Shown here: piece after piece, positions 11,401 through 23,900 of the stretch | Layout: every line of letters starts with the position of its first letter | Position numbering within the stretch: position 1 is the first letter of the stretch | Assembly (NCBI GenBank): GCA_016806645.1 | Contig: JACSYO010000469.1 | Location: forward strand, 62,001-126,000 | DNA from: Ophiodon elongatus | Lineage: Eukaryota; Chordata; Actinopteri; Perciformes; Hexagrammidae | DNA: 64,000 nt | Direction of reading: 5' to 3' | Position numbers and translations under genes: made by a program | The notes under the pieces: model-generated | What the model was told of the DNA's origin: nothing | The model's database searches: none | What the model saw: only the letters and a program-made list of their open reading frames with translations

Positions 11401-14400
11401 TGTTTGCACATCTGGCGGTCTTCTTCATTAGGCTCAAAGAAACGCCACACTGCAGACATTTTTTCCCTCCGACTGGAGACGTGTTTCATCGTACCAAAGC
11501 GTGTGAGTGGGACAGCTCCATGGACTGATCAGAGCGCGAACGCTTGGGCTCCGATTCTGATAGCACCGATACTGTCGGACATCTTTGTTTAATGTTTTGT
11601 GCTGATGCGGCCACTTTGGTTGGTTATGGGCATGTATCTGAATCATAAGCGGACAGCAGAAACTACAGGGGTATGTCGAAACCTGTCAGGAAGTAAAAGA
11701 ACATAACAGGGTTTTTTTAACGAGGAGCTCTTATTCTGTAAATGGCTCCACTTTTTCTTTTTTTTTTTTTTTTTGCACTCTGTCCGATTTGTGATTTCAT
11801 ATCTCAGGATTCTGTTTGGTGAAAATGTGATTTCTGTCTCCAGCTGTGTGTGCAGAACAGTCCCCAGGAGGCGAGGAACATGCTGCTGCAGAACCCTCAG
11901 CTGGCGTACGCTCTGTTGCAGGCCCAGGTGGTCATGCGGATTGTGGACCCCGAGATAGCCTTGGTGAGAGCAGACCAGATTGAGAATGAAGAGATTGGTC
12001 GAATCTCGCATGATCTTATGTTTATTTAAAGCGCGGTCCGTCCGACTGTGGCCTTGTCATTAGTCAGAGCAGCCGAAAGCTACTCTGCGCTTTTGAACCG
12101 TTGTACTTTTTTTTTTTTTTTCTGAGACGCTCTTCCATGTGCTCCATGTACAGAAAATGCTCCACCGTCAAATGCCCGTCCAGCCTCTGATTCCCAGCGG
12201 GCAGGTCGCAGGAGCGCCGCCGCTCAACCCACCTTCCGCTCCGCCCAGCGCGCCGGTGTCTCAGCCGCAGCCCGTGGTAAACGCAACGCTCCTTCACTCT
12301 CTTTTTTTCAAGTCACAGTCGCATCAATTCTGTTCGACAAAACAGTCACGCGCTCTACCCTGAAAGAGGACGTGATGTTGCGGCTGGTAATGAATAAATA
12401 TTTATGAGGACAGCGTTGGAGAGCAACGCTGCAGTTTGTAGTCCTCTAATGTCGCAATTTACTAATTTACTAGCAATGAAACTGAGTTAATCGGCTGAGT
12501 CGCTCAATTCATTTAACATGTAAGTACCATTCGTTAAGAAATGGCTCTCAAGATGAAGGTTTAGGTTAAATTAGTTATGTATTTATTTATTTTTTTTGTT
12601 CCAGCCTGGAATGCATGTCAATGGAGCGCCTCAAATGATGCAGCCCCCCAACATGGGTGTCGTCCCTGGACCAATGCCTGTTCCAGGACCGGGACCAGGA
12701 CAAGGACAAGGATCGGTACCCGGACCAGCCGGGCCTCCAGGTAATCATCATCATACTGCATGCACAGTTACATCTCCAACTGAACTGGTTGTGGTCGCAT
12801 CATGCTTATATACGGTATATTATTGGTGGTTCGTGTGTGAGGTGGGACTGTTCCATTGCACTGGTTCCTCTAGCAGAATGAGGCTAAACGGGTTTAACAG
12901 GTTTAACGTTATCTTTGACAAATAGTTCAACGGGTTTTTTTTTCATGATAATGGAAAAAGCCAAGCCGTGTATTTTGCTCAGCGTGAGATATAATTTAAG
13001 AACTTTTCAGATTGTAGTTTAACATTCGATAATCTTTAAACGTCAAATTAATGTTAATGTACATGCTCATGATGCCACACTCCAGCTCCCAGGTGTTTTC
13101 GTCTTTTTAATGGTAAACAAAAAATGAACATAATGATGATGACAAAAAATGTGCGAGTTTCCCCAAAACGGGGTCAATCCTATTTCTGCTTTGCAGTTTT
13201 TCCCGTGAACCGCCACAGTGCAGTATTTTATTTAAGCTGCTAAATGGATTTGGCATTTTAAATAATTTTATTTATTTATTATTAATTCCATTCAAAAGTG
13301 CCATTAAACTGTCATGCAGCAGTGCAGCCAACCTTCGCCCTCATCACTCTTTTAGCAGGTGCAAACAAAGCTGCCGTCATTCATCTTCATCACTACAATG
13401 TAGCGCGCTGGTCCGGCTGTTCACTCCAAAGTTGATTTTTAGCAGTTATCTGTGTAAAATTGCACTTATTTTGACGACAACCATAACTGCCGTGTCCCCG
13501 CTACCTCTTTTTATTTTATGTTGAAGCTTTGCACATGTCATGGCTTACTGGGATCACTAGGTGTCACCAGAGCCCGGTTAGTAGTCGAGAGGCTTTAAGA
13601 GATTATAATCGGCTTGACTCTTGACTATCTCTTTTCGTTCTCCCTAAATGTTTAATGTTTTTGTCTCAGTCTTTGTGTTAAGCCTTCATGCAAAAATATT
13701 TAGTGTTAAAGTCCCCTCCTCACCTCCTTCTCTGTGTATATGTGTGTTAGTGTGTATTCACGTTATTGTCATGAGCACGCTTCAAAATGCTGCTAAAGTG
13801 CTGCTCCGCTCTCTTGAGTCTTGTGTCTCCTGTTCTTTTCACTTTAATGCTGGCTCAGGAAACCTTCAGCATTCTCCCACAGGATCGTCTGGGCAAGCTG
13901 CTATCGAGCGGCCTCAAGGTATCACTGTACTGCTTCAGTTCTCTCGTAGGACGGTTATGGAGAGGCCAGATATGTCGAAATACACAACACTTCTGGGGTT
14001 TAGTGTTAGCTTTGTACAGTTTTTCTTTTTTTCTTTTTTTCTTTTTTTTATTTTAGAGTGCATGTCCACTATTATCAAATATGAACCCTTTATTCAGCCC
14101 TTAAAGTAGCTATTTAGCCTGATTGTGTAAAGATAATGATCTCTGAGCCTTATCATAACCGAAGCACAATGTGTTTCATGGGGGAGGGGCGGGCGGGCAG
14201 GCAGGCATGTGAACAGATACAGGTTTGACAGAATTAAAACATTTGCAAGGATGCAAATGTTATTTGCATGTTTGCTACTATGTAGATGTTAATGCCAAAT
14301 ATTTAAATGTTTAAAGGGATATTTCAGTAAGTGGGTAGATATCAAAGACCACTTGAATGATGCTGACAAAGCACCTCAAAGGGAAAACTAAATGCATAAA

Positions 14401-16417
14401 ATAATAATATATATATATATTTAAAATACACAACTGACTTGTTGAGTATGTTAATGTGCATGAACGTAAGATGTCTGTGTAGAGAATAACGGTAGTAAAA
14501 TGATCGACAACAGAATTAATGCAGAGTATGCTGTACATAAGCTAAACAAATGGCAAAAAGTAAACAAAACTGTGAAGGGAAATTGCCAAATGTAGTGCAA
14601 AATCTTAATATGTGAAATATGTGCACAAAAAAGAGTTGCCATTGGAATGAAAGCTCTTCTGGATAAAAGCGCTGGGTGATATGAAGAAAATCAAAATATC
14701 ACTATTTCTTTTTTACCAAAAACCTTGATTGACCGTTGCGGCTCTCAAAGTATTTACACAATTAGATTTCAGCAAAATAATAATCAGCAATGGGGATATA
14801 ATGACTAAGTGGGTAAAGAGGAAAAAATAGAACAACTAAAGTGTCTGGTAAGTTCAGAAAGCCAAAATCTAAGACGATATCTAGTCTCATACCACAATAT
14901 CAATATTATGTTGCTATATTTCCCAGCACTACCAGGATCCTAGATAGGCCGTGTATTCCAAAGATGTGATGGCCTCCTGTGAGCTGCAGTAAATATGCAG
15001 CACTGACTCTGATCTTGAGTTAACACCTTGGAGAACCGGTTCTGTAGTAAAAAAATAATCCACAATCTTTGAGTCTCCGCAGTATCGGAGTCGTTGGCAA
15101 ACGTTTTCCATGCGGACTGATGGATAATGGTTTGGATGTTTTATCCATCTTCAACATTAAGCAGAAGAGGAATGTCATTAAAAACCTCCCCGTCTATATT
15201 CGATGGCTCTGACTCTGGGGGTTTCTCTACCGAGTCTGCTATTTGTAGTGTGGGAAAGTTTGGAAGGGACTTGAGCTCTCAATGATCCGGACCGATGGAC
15301 AACAGGAGATCTCCTGACGTCCAAGACCAGATGTAACGTGGATGTTGAGGCCACATGTTGCAGATGTTGGGGGGAAGGCCCCCCCCCCCCCCCCCCCCCC
15401 AAAATGCCTTTTCATTCTCATATTCCATGTTTACGTGCCGTTTGTCGCCTCTGTGCCGTATAACGTTGCATATCAACAATCTAACATGTTTTCTGGTAGT
15501 CTGGTAAATAAATAATCTATATGCAATAACCACATGGTAAAGTCTATTTATGTATACTCCTGTTTGAATTAAATACTTGACAAATGAAAAGTACTGAATA
15601 TTTAGAACTTCAGTGTAAAACTAAACTTGAATACAAAATATATTTACTGACTGTTTACAGGCACATGTGCTGAGTAATCAGATTAAGAAAATAGTTTGAT
15701 ACACTGGGGTATTCCCTTAAACAGTATTCTTGTTAATTCAGATTTTTGGAGAAATTCACGTTAATATGTGCTCGTTATTATCATTTTAGACGCCGTAAGT
15801 GTGTATCCATAGATCTCTATATAAGATTTTGTCACACAATGATTCTGTAAAAGGACATCGCACGATGGCCCTGCCCTGTGGGCGAGGCCCTCCATCTATC
15901 ATTTAGACTAATTATTTCGCAGCTCTCCGAACAGGAGATTTTAATTGACCGTGTGCGGCCCGTCACTGTAAGAGCTCCACATGCCTCCCTGAACGGGATC
16001 AAAACGTTGTCCCCTTTTGTTTACTCTGACAGCATCACTGTAGGTATTCCTGCTTTTTAACAAAACGCTGACGTGCCCACTGTACTCCTCTCTGCATGCT
16101 CCCCGTCATGACGCTCTCATGGCCAATTAACGCCAGAGTCACAAGACGCAAGTAGGAAAAATGTTCTCAAGTCAGGACTGTGTGGGAATAGAAGTTTTGA
16201 ATGTATTCTTCAGGTTTTTGTGTGTTTTTGAACCTGTGATCTCCCTCTTTAAATATCGATATGGTTTGCTTTTTGCTGCATTTTCGTGTTCCTCGTCTCA
16301 CTCCTGATTTCTCCCTGTGTGTTGTGACATCTCGCTGTGGCAGTTTGATGTGGTCGCTGTGTACTTTGTGTGTTCATCAACCCCCAAACAGCTCTGCTTG
16401 TTTCCTGTGTGTCTGTC

Positions 16418-16451
<34 letters not shown>

Positions 16452-19384
16452 TCAGTGTGTGTGTCTGAGTGTGTCTGAGTCCCTGAACTGGAATTTCTTC
16501 TTTTTCTTAACGAGTTAGTCATGAAACATTTCCTGTTTTTAATGAATAGAACAGAAACTTGTTTGGGTGTTGTGTTTTTATGTGGTTGAATGTATGATTT
16601 TCTCCTCTCAGGACCAGGCGGTATCCCCCCCAGAGGCCTGCTGGGAGACGGTCCTAATGATCCCAGAGGAGGAACTCTACTGTCTGTCACAACCGAGGTC
16701 ATAGAGCCCAGGTGAGACATTCACCCACATCACATAAACCGTGATATTGTAACTGGCTGTGTGGATTTCAGAGGCGTAGTAATTCAAGCTATAATCCTTA
16801 AGATTTCCATCACTGCTGTTACTGTGGTGAACAATATGGTCTTAATACTACAGATCCCAGACCTCTGGAGGCAGCAAACGCCACCATACAACAGAGGAGA
16901 ACTCGGTGTATCTGTTTCCGGTGCGGCCAGTCAAACTCTTGTTGTATTGATGAAGTAGTCAAGAATAAATGCAACTGCAATCTTATTTCATGCTGCACAC
17001 GGCGTGATTAGTATCCCACACAACAGCAAGTAATGTTGGTGACCTCGCTGTGCAGTCGGTCCTCAACAACTCTTCATCAGATGAACTAACTCCTTGTTCA
17101 TCATTGCCTTGCAAAAGAAAAACAATGTAGCTTCCTTAGATGCATTTTTGATGAACAATGAACAAAAGCATTTCGTTCTCCTGTCACTGCCAACTGTAGA
17201 TGGTATCAAAAGCAAGGGTTGAATAAATGAAAATAATTTATTATAAATGTAACTTTTTTTTTAAGGCCCAAAAACAACTGATCGTAATTTAATTGCTCTT
17301 CTTTTGTGTCTGTTTTTAGTCGGGGCTACATGGCAGCTCCACCGCCCCACCAAGCCCCGCCCGTGCACATGGCCCAAATGCCAAGTGGACCCCCTCCGGA
17401 TATGAGAGGCCCTCCAATGGACATGAGAGGCCCACCCATGGGCGAACCACGCAACATGATGGGTGACCCCAGAGGGCCCCCTATGATGGAGCCACGCGGA
17501 CCCCCAATGGAAACCAGAGGTAGCTGCTCTCATTATGCTTCATCGCTGGAGACCGTGCGATGGTTGACGTTCATGTGTGATGACTGTGCATGACTGGCAT
17601 TGTTTTGTTGTTCCGTTTCAGTCACTAAACCAAACAAAAGTCTTTTGTCCCAGCGAGATGTTTTTACTGGATAACAACGGTTGATTTGTTATGAAAAACA
17701 CGTTTTTCTTACTGCTCTGGCTAAACTTCTATTTCCTTAATCTTTTTTTTTTTTCTCTGTTTTTCTAAAAGCCAGCATGACTAATCTGTTTTACTTTTAG
17801 GGGTTTTATGTTTCACATTACTGGTGGTGCAACGGATCATAAAACTCACAGATCGGATCAGCACAAAAGAAAAAAGGGGACAAATATAACTTTTAGAGAT
17901 CCCTGATCACGTTGTTTTTAATAATTGATGATCATTGATGATCCATATTGGCAGATACAGATCCCTTTTGTTGTTTGATCATAGTAGCTGGTCTACTGGA
18001 CCCCTTTTTCTTTTTTCTTTTGTTGCAACCGTCCCAAAAATGATTTCAACCACCAAAGATTTGAAATGTTATACTTTTAGTTATAGTCATCTATAGTGGT
18101 TTTTTTTCTTCTTCATAAAAACACACAATTCAAATGATAAGGAAATAAAAGATTGTATTTTTATGAATTCAAACAAATCTTGTTCTTAGTAGGTTTAGTT
18201 ATGTATTCTAAGCTGCTAGAGGTATTGTAAACTGGTCATAATTCATCTCCAATATCTGTTGATGTTGTAAAAACATCTCCTTCAAACAGGATTTATTGAA
18301 ATAATCTTTTACACGGTTGTAACCCTTCGACAGTGGTCAATACGCAACAAGATATGAACGGTAAGAGTGTTTTCTTCCCTTCTGCAGGTCGTGACCCGAG
18401 GGCGATGGACGCACGTGGTCCAGTGGCGAGTCAGAGGGTTCCCATGGCGATGGGAATGCAAGCTCCCGTTCCTCATAGCATGGGTCCAAACGCGCCTCCA
18501 CCTGCAAGACCGGTAACAGCTGCATCTGATGTCTTTGTCTGCAAGCTGTTTAGTTCTGTTTTTATATTTTAAATTTAAATTAGGCTATTAATACTATAAT
18601 TACTTCCAAGACTTCTTTTTACTGTGTTTTTGTAGATAACAAAGTCTACACGTTTAATATGTCACAAGGAATTTGAATCTCCTCTTTTGACTCAATTATT
18701 AGACAAATACTGATTTTAAATAAATGTTCAACTTAATATTACATTTAAAAAAGAAAAAGAAAAAAAAAAAAAAGCATCATAAAAGTGATCTGAATATGAC
18801 GTGAGGGAAGAAAGATGCAATCAGGGATATCTGCTCAAACTGGGTAGTCATTACCCCCCCGATAAACCGTACGTTTGTCCTGCAGGGTCCTGGTATCTCT
18901 GGCGTTCCTCCATCAGGAGGAGGATTCAGTCCGGGGCAGAGCCAGGTCTCCACACAGGACCAGGAGAAGGTGGGTGCCACTCAATCTGTCCGCCTCTGTC
19001 TCTCAGCTGGTTGTTGATGTGCCTCTGAGCAAAATGATAATCTCTTTTTGCATCCTCATTCACTGACTGCTAGTCGTTCTTGGTATGCATCACCTGAGGG
19101 GTGGCACATGTATCACAGTTATGGTCTGACACCACAAAGGTCAATCAGAATTCCTGTTACATCAAATAAGCACGACTCAGCGTTTTTTGTTCACTTTGAG
19201 GGCAGAAAAGCCCATTTTACCTCCTGTTTGACACTTTTTTTTGTTTGCCCCTCTCTAGGCTGCCCTGATTATGCAGGTCCTGCAGCTGACCCCAGAACAG
19301 ATCGCCATGTTGCCCCCGGAGCAGCGGCAGAGCATCCTCATCCTCAAAGAGCAGATTCAGAAGACTGCAGGAGGGGCACCTTGA
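8452..19384 (+). CDS. cstf2: Cleavage stimulation factor subunit 2 (CstF-64)
   Basis: RNA-binding subunit of the nuclear CstF complex. It binds the GU-rich element downstream of the poly(A) signal and promotes 3'-end cleavage and polyadenylation of pre-mRNA. Thirteen coding exons keep the frame: 8452-8548, 8788-8866, 9814-9983, 10075-10211, 11844-11963, 12154-12276, 12605-12740, 13883-13918, 16612-16711, 17320-17519, 18388-18512, 18886-18969, 19259-19384 (510 aa; human is 577). The start has a good Kozak context. Residues 5-15 are an 11-Ala run. An RRM occupies about 30-108 (VFVGNIPY; KGYGFCEY). A CstF-77/symplekin-binding hinge covers about 145-201 (EQMFELMKQMK, QNPQLAYALLQAQ). A Gly/Pro/Met-rich region follows, and the C-terminal helix domain lies in the last about 45 residues (LPPEQRQSILILKEQIQ). 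The MEARA-type repeats of mammalian CstF-64 are almost absent. The 36-nt exon 8 is the least certain and could be skipped in frame. The synteny favours cstf2 over the retrocopy CSTF2T. Confidence 0.95.
8916..9702. repeat. 23-bp minisatellite in cstf2 intron 2
   Basis: About 34 head-to-tail copies of a 23-bp unit, typified by GTGTGACACAGGTACAAGAC plus TCA. Most unit differences are transitions at a few positions (GGTAC/GATAC; AAGAC/AGGAC/ATAC; GTGAC/GTAAC). The array fills most of the 947-bp intron and ends about 110 nt before the exon 3 acceptor. It shows no spacers, so it is not CRISPR-like. The exact copy number is from reading by eye. Confidence 0.95.
10561..10900. other. cstf2 intron 4, AT-rich, no feature
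   Basis: Part of the 1.6-kb intron between exons 4 and 5 (10212-11843). It holds a T-run (about 10578-10589) and AT-rich DNA. No repeat family or internal exon is recognised. Confidence 0.4.
15379..15400. repeat. (C)22 homopolymer in cstf2 intron 8
   Basis: Twenty-two consecutive C residues, preceded by GGGGGGAAGG. The minus strand is therefore a G22 run able to form G-quadruplexes. A run of this length is also prone to sequencing and length error. Confidence 0.95.
16421..16478. repeat. (GT)n microsatellite in cstf2 intron 8
   Basis: Fifteen uninterrupted GT units (16421-16450), followed by interrupted GTGTGTCTGAG repeats, about 130 nt before exon 9. Confidence 0.9.
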
Positions 19385-19869
19385 TGGTCTGACTGAAAAA
19401 CATCTTCCAAAAGGTTTCAAGTAGGCCGAGATGACGTTTCTTCATTTCCTTCACAACAATTTCCATTCCTCCAGGAAATTCACTGGTTTTGAAGCATTCG
19501 TGTATTGTCATGGAGAAAATGCTGTAATTTCTGACACATTATTCTGGTTTCCTCTCATTTTATTAATTTACACGTATCATTTCAGGACTCTCAATCTGCT
19601 CCACCCCGCTGACTCCGTCACCTTCAGCTCCGAGCGGTCTGAAGACGTCTCATCTTAGTTTGGAATATTGTATAGTTTTTTTTACTCATATTGTCTGTTT
19701 TCTGTATGAAAGAGCCAGGTCGTTGCTTGTGGATTTAAAAATAAGTGAATGGTGAATGTTGAACAGAGAGACCAAGATTGATTGTCATGAGGTTTCATCT
19801 TTTTTTTTTTTCCTCCAGAGCCGACTGTTTTCATGTTATCGGCTCTGGAAAATGTCTCGCTGTTTTGTC

Positions 19870-19875
19870 AATAAA
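19870..19875 (+). promoter_or_regulatory. Candidate cstf2 polyadenylation signal AATAAA
   Basis: First canonical AATAAA downstream of the cstf2 stop, 486 nt into the 3' untranslated region. A-rich DNA follows. No transcript evidence is available here. Confidence 0.5.
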
Positions 19876-19884
19876 ACAAAAAAA

Positions 19885-20902
19885 AGATATTGTTGTATTC
19901 ATTTATTTCAAATCATTTTTGAATTGTATACAAGAAAGCGTACTTAAAAAAAAAAAAAAAAAGAAAAAGCAAAATGAGACAAACATGGTAACAAGTCCTT
20001 CCACGCCTTAGAGGATGATTAACTCACAGGCTACGTGACAGGAAGTCTTCCTCCTGGTTTACTTCTCATCTTATCACACATCACTGAGGAAATACCAGCG
20101 TAATTTCCAAGAAACCTGTTCCATAACCAGTAGAGTTTCAGAAAAGTGACAAAGTTCAAGAACACATTTACAGTATTTGATTGCAGACAAATTGAAATAT
20201 GCTGATTTTGCGCTAAAACCATTAGTCCAACAGAACATTAATCAACAATTTTGGTCTGATTTAATAGTGCAATCTCAGTCAAGAAAAATTCCCAAAATCC
20301 ACTGGCTCCAGCTTCTTAAATTATAATGATTTTCTGCTTTTATTTGTCGTTTGTACGCGATGGTAAACTGAATCTTTCGGGGTGTCGGTTGGATCCAATG
20401 AGAAATCATTGACTAAAGACATTAACTTGGGATATGGAAAAATATGATGGGCAAATCTTTCCCCTGACATTCGCACTAGAAAATGTCAGGAAGATTATTG
20501 GATAGTGGAAATTATTGTTGGTTGCACAGCGGCTATAGTAGTAAATTACAATATGAATCCTTTAGCAAAAAAAAAAAAAACAACCATACCTGATGCGTTA
20601 ACAAGTGTACTATAGAGACTAAACGTTTGAGGTCCTGATGCTTTGTAATAGAAAAATATTTCCTTGTAATCTATAGCGTCTCAGGCTTCACCAGAAGTAC
20701 ACCATAAAATCAGTGATACAATGAGAGCAGCTGAGTGTGTTGACTGTATAAACAATGACTCATAGTGGAAACCTTTGGTTCCATCATCAATAAAAAAAAA
20801 AGTCAGTCCCTGAGTAGTGCAGATAAACAACATACCCTGCCTCTTTATCAGTGTGTCAAACACACCCAGCTATTGCCCCCAGGTGTCCGGGCAGCTTTGT
20901 CA
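19885..20902. other. Convergent intergenic region between cstf2 and nox1
   Basis: The two stop codons are about 1.6 kb apart and face each other. The segment should hold both 3' untranslated regions. It has A-runs at 19945-19961 and 20566-20580 and no recognisable gene. Confidence 0.5.
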
Positions 20903-20908
20903 TTTATT
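20903..20908 (-). promoter_or_regulatory. Candidate nox1 polyadenylation signal
   Basis: TTTATT on the plus strand, AATAAA on the nox1 strand, about 70 nt beyond the nox1 stop codon. It is the nearest canonical signal. Confidence 0.5.
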
Positions 20909-20976
20909 TTATTACAATAACACAGAAACCTTTTGTTGACCTTTTAAAATGCCGTTTCCTTGATTGTATTTTCCAC

Positions 20977-23900
20977 TCAGAAATTCTCCTTGTTGAAGTA
21001 AAACTTGGTCTTCCGGGGATCCACATCTGAGTATTTGGCACATTTCTTTGACAAGACTTTAGCTAGAACCGCAGGGCCGCACAAGAACGTTCCCACCACA
21101 GACCTGAAAACATGAAGAAGAGTTAGGAGGTTAAAGTTTTAACGTGAAAAGTGCACAACAATGGGTGGAAAATATCAGAGTACAATCCATGCAAGTAATG
21201 AGGATAAACAGTACTTGTATAGCAGCTTTCATGCAAGATATGCAGCACGAAGCGCTTTACAATAAAGTTAAATGAATGGCGTGAACAAAAAAACACAATA
21301 AAATGAGAGAAAAACTCACTGAATAATAATATTAAAAATCAGTATACATCAATACTGCAGCAGCATCAGAAGGTCTCCATTCTCTTCTACTTAATTAAGA
21401 CTTCATTTTTAAGACGAAAACTCAAAGTATTTTGCCTCGAGTGTACTCTCTACTCAAGTGCTGTACTAATACCTGTAATAACTAGTAACTTGAGGTGTCA
21501 AATACATGTAGTGGAGTAAAAACAATATTTAAAATGAGGTGGAGCAGAAGAAAAAAGTAGCAAATGGAAATACACAAGTTAATATTGTACTTATGTAAAA
21601 TACTTTCCATCACTGTGTACATATATAAAGTATTTAAAACCAGCTGCATCAGTAAAACACTGCCTACACATTGATGCATAAGAATTAACAATATATTTAT
21701 ATAATACTTAATTATATGTTTTTTTATGCAGAACCAGTACTTTTACTTGTGATAAAGTACATTTTGGTGGTGATGCTTTCTTGCTTACCTACTTAAGGAT
21801 TGTGAATACAGGACTTTTACATGTGATGTAGTACTTTTACATTGTCGCACTGGTACTTTTACTATCGTAACGGATCGGAAAACTTCTGCAGTCAATCCCC
21901 TGTATTTTAATAAAAAGGTATAAAATATATTTGAATTGATTTTCTAAAAAAGAGGATTTTCTCTTACGTGGGGTTTTCTTTGCGGACTTGTTCGAACTCC
22001 TTGTCCCAGGCGGGTCTGCCGTAGTGAGTTTTCTGTTTGAGCCCAGTGACCACGTCGGTGTCCTTGTCAGAGTGAAGCCAGGCATGAGTAGCCTGTGACG
22101 AAATGTGGGAGGGGAGAAAACAGCTGAATGAGATAAGCTGAACGCTCGCACGGTTTGCCTGGACTTTGTCTGAGTCACACACTTACATGGCCTTGATCCC
22201 ATCCGGTCAGGTAGAGTTTGTAGGTGAGGAAATCCGTCATTCCTCTCTCCTCCATCTCTCTCTCCAGCCCCTGCAGGAGGTCGGCAAACCATTCGAAGGC
22301 GTGTGTTTCCCGGCAGATCCAATAGAAGTAGATCTGAAACCAGGAAGTAGATGCAGGCGTGTTGAACAATGATCCTCTCATAAAAGAACTGCTGATGACT
22401 CGTTTGTCTAACGTGGGTGGACAGTGTTCGTTATTTAAATACATAATTACAGTGTTTACAGGACTAGATTGGGACACGATTTGGGCGTCTGGGTTGTTAC
22501 CTTTCTGGTGCGCAGTTTAGGGTTGGAGATTTTGAACTTGTACCAGATGGACTTGAGGATGGAGGCGAAGGGAGTGACTCCGATGCCGGCACCTACCAGC
22601 ATGCTGACCTCATAGTCGAAAACGTCCTCGCTGGCCGTGCCAAAGGGGCCATCCACACCCATTCTGAGGAACAACCATAAATAACCTGTTATCAGTTGCA
22701 AATTATCTCCAGCGGACTGCCAAGGCATTAAAAACACGTTTAAATCCTCATCACAGAAACGAATACAAAGTTGGCTCATGTTAGCTTTCATGCAGTTTAG
22801 CGTCACAATACGACCCCCCTGTGTTACTCATCCTGTTCTCCTAGTTAATCATTATTGACCTTGAAAAACAGCTGCTGAGAATAAAAGGTTTTCATTTAAT
22901 GTTCATTCTTATTGGAGACAAGTATGCAGCAAAGGACCAACGCCACATACCAAAGCATTTATAGCATGAGCTACTTTGTGACGCCCGTCCCTGGTTTTGA
23001 TTTAGGTGATAGGTGACAGAGAAATGGCTTTTTTTTAATTTTTAATTAGCACTCACTTGGGTCCCTGTGTTCCCTCTGGTAGCTGCTGCATGATGTCAAT
23101 AAGTTTGTCAGTCCAGTCCCCGGCCGAGCGGATGTGGACGGCAAAGAAGTCCTCCTCGGGGGCGGAGGTCATGGTGAACGGGTGCCACTCCAGCTGGGAG
23201 ATGGCCGGGCAGTTGAGGAAGACGTACTGGCCCACCTCCATTTTGAAACCGTCCTTCATCAGCTGCAGCTCCAGCACCTTGGACGGATGCATCACAATCT
23301 GAAAGTAAAAAAAAAAAAAAAAAAAAAGAAAACAGGTGAAGAAGCCGTCACATCATTTGCCGAACAACTTAGAAGGCAAAGCTGAATCCTGAATCGAACG
23401 TACCTTCCTGTACGTGACTGCCTGCATGTAACGAATGAAACGCAGCACACGTTCAAAGACATAGAGGATCATTGGACCGATCACCCACCACCAAGTCTAA
23501 AAAAACAAACAAACAAACAAGAGAAATGAAATGATTTTACAACTCACAAATGATGCTTGTATTTGTACTCGTAGTTGTAGAAATGAAGTCAAGATATTAG
23601 TAGCCGTTGCAAAGGCTGGTACAGACTCAAATGCAGCTTCTGAGAAATTTGAAATTCAAAAAAGTCAAACCTGAGCTGGCCCTCCTGAAAACTGAGGCTT
23701 GGGACACATAGCAAGCTTTCCCCAGTTTTCACTTTGATTTCGACAGAAGGCGAGGTGGTGCGGCGGATCCGTTGGGTCTTGCTTCCTCACAATGAATCTG
23801 CAGATTTGAAAGATAAGTGAAACCCGCTTGCCATGACGACAACAACGACGTCTTTAAAAGACAAAGAAAGCTGAGACTTTCCCCCTTACCCGATTCCGTG

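Larger units (their letters stand above)
12741..16611. other. cstf2 introns 7 and 8 with a small exon between
   Basis: A 3.9-kb stretch interrupted only by the 36-nt exon 13883-13918. It contains a (C)22 run at 15379-15400, a TA-rich run near 14405-14422 and a GT microsatellite at 16421-16450. Open frames in it (13648-14109, 15279-15533, 16261-16518) read low-complexity DNA and resemble no protein. Confidence 0.55.
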
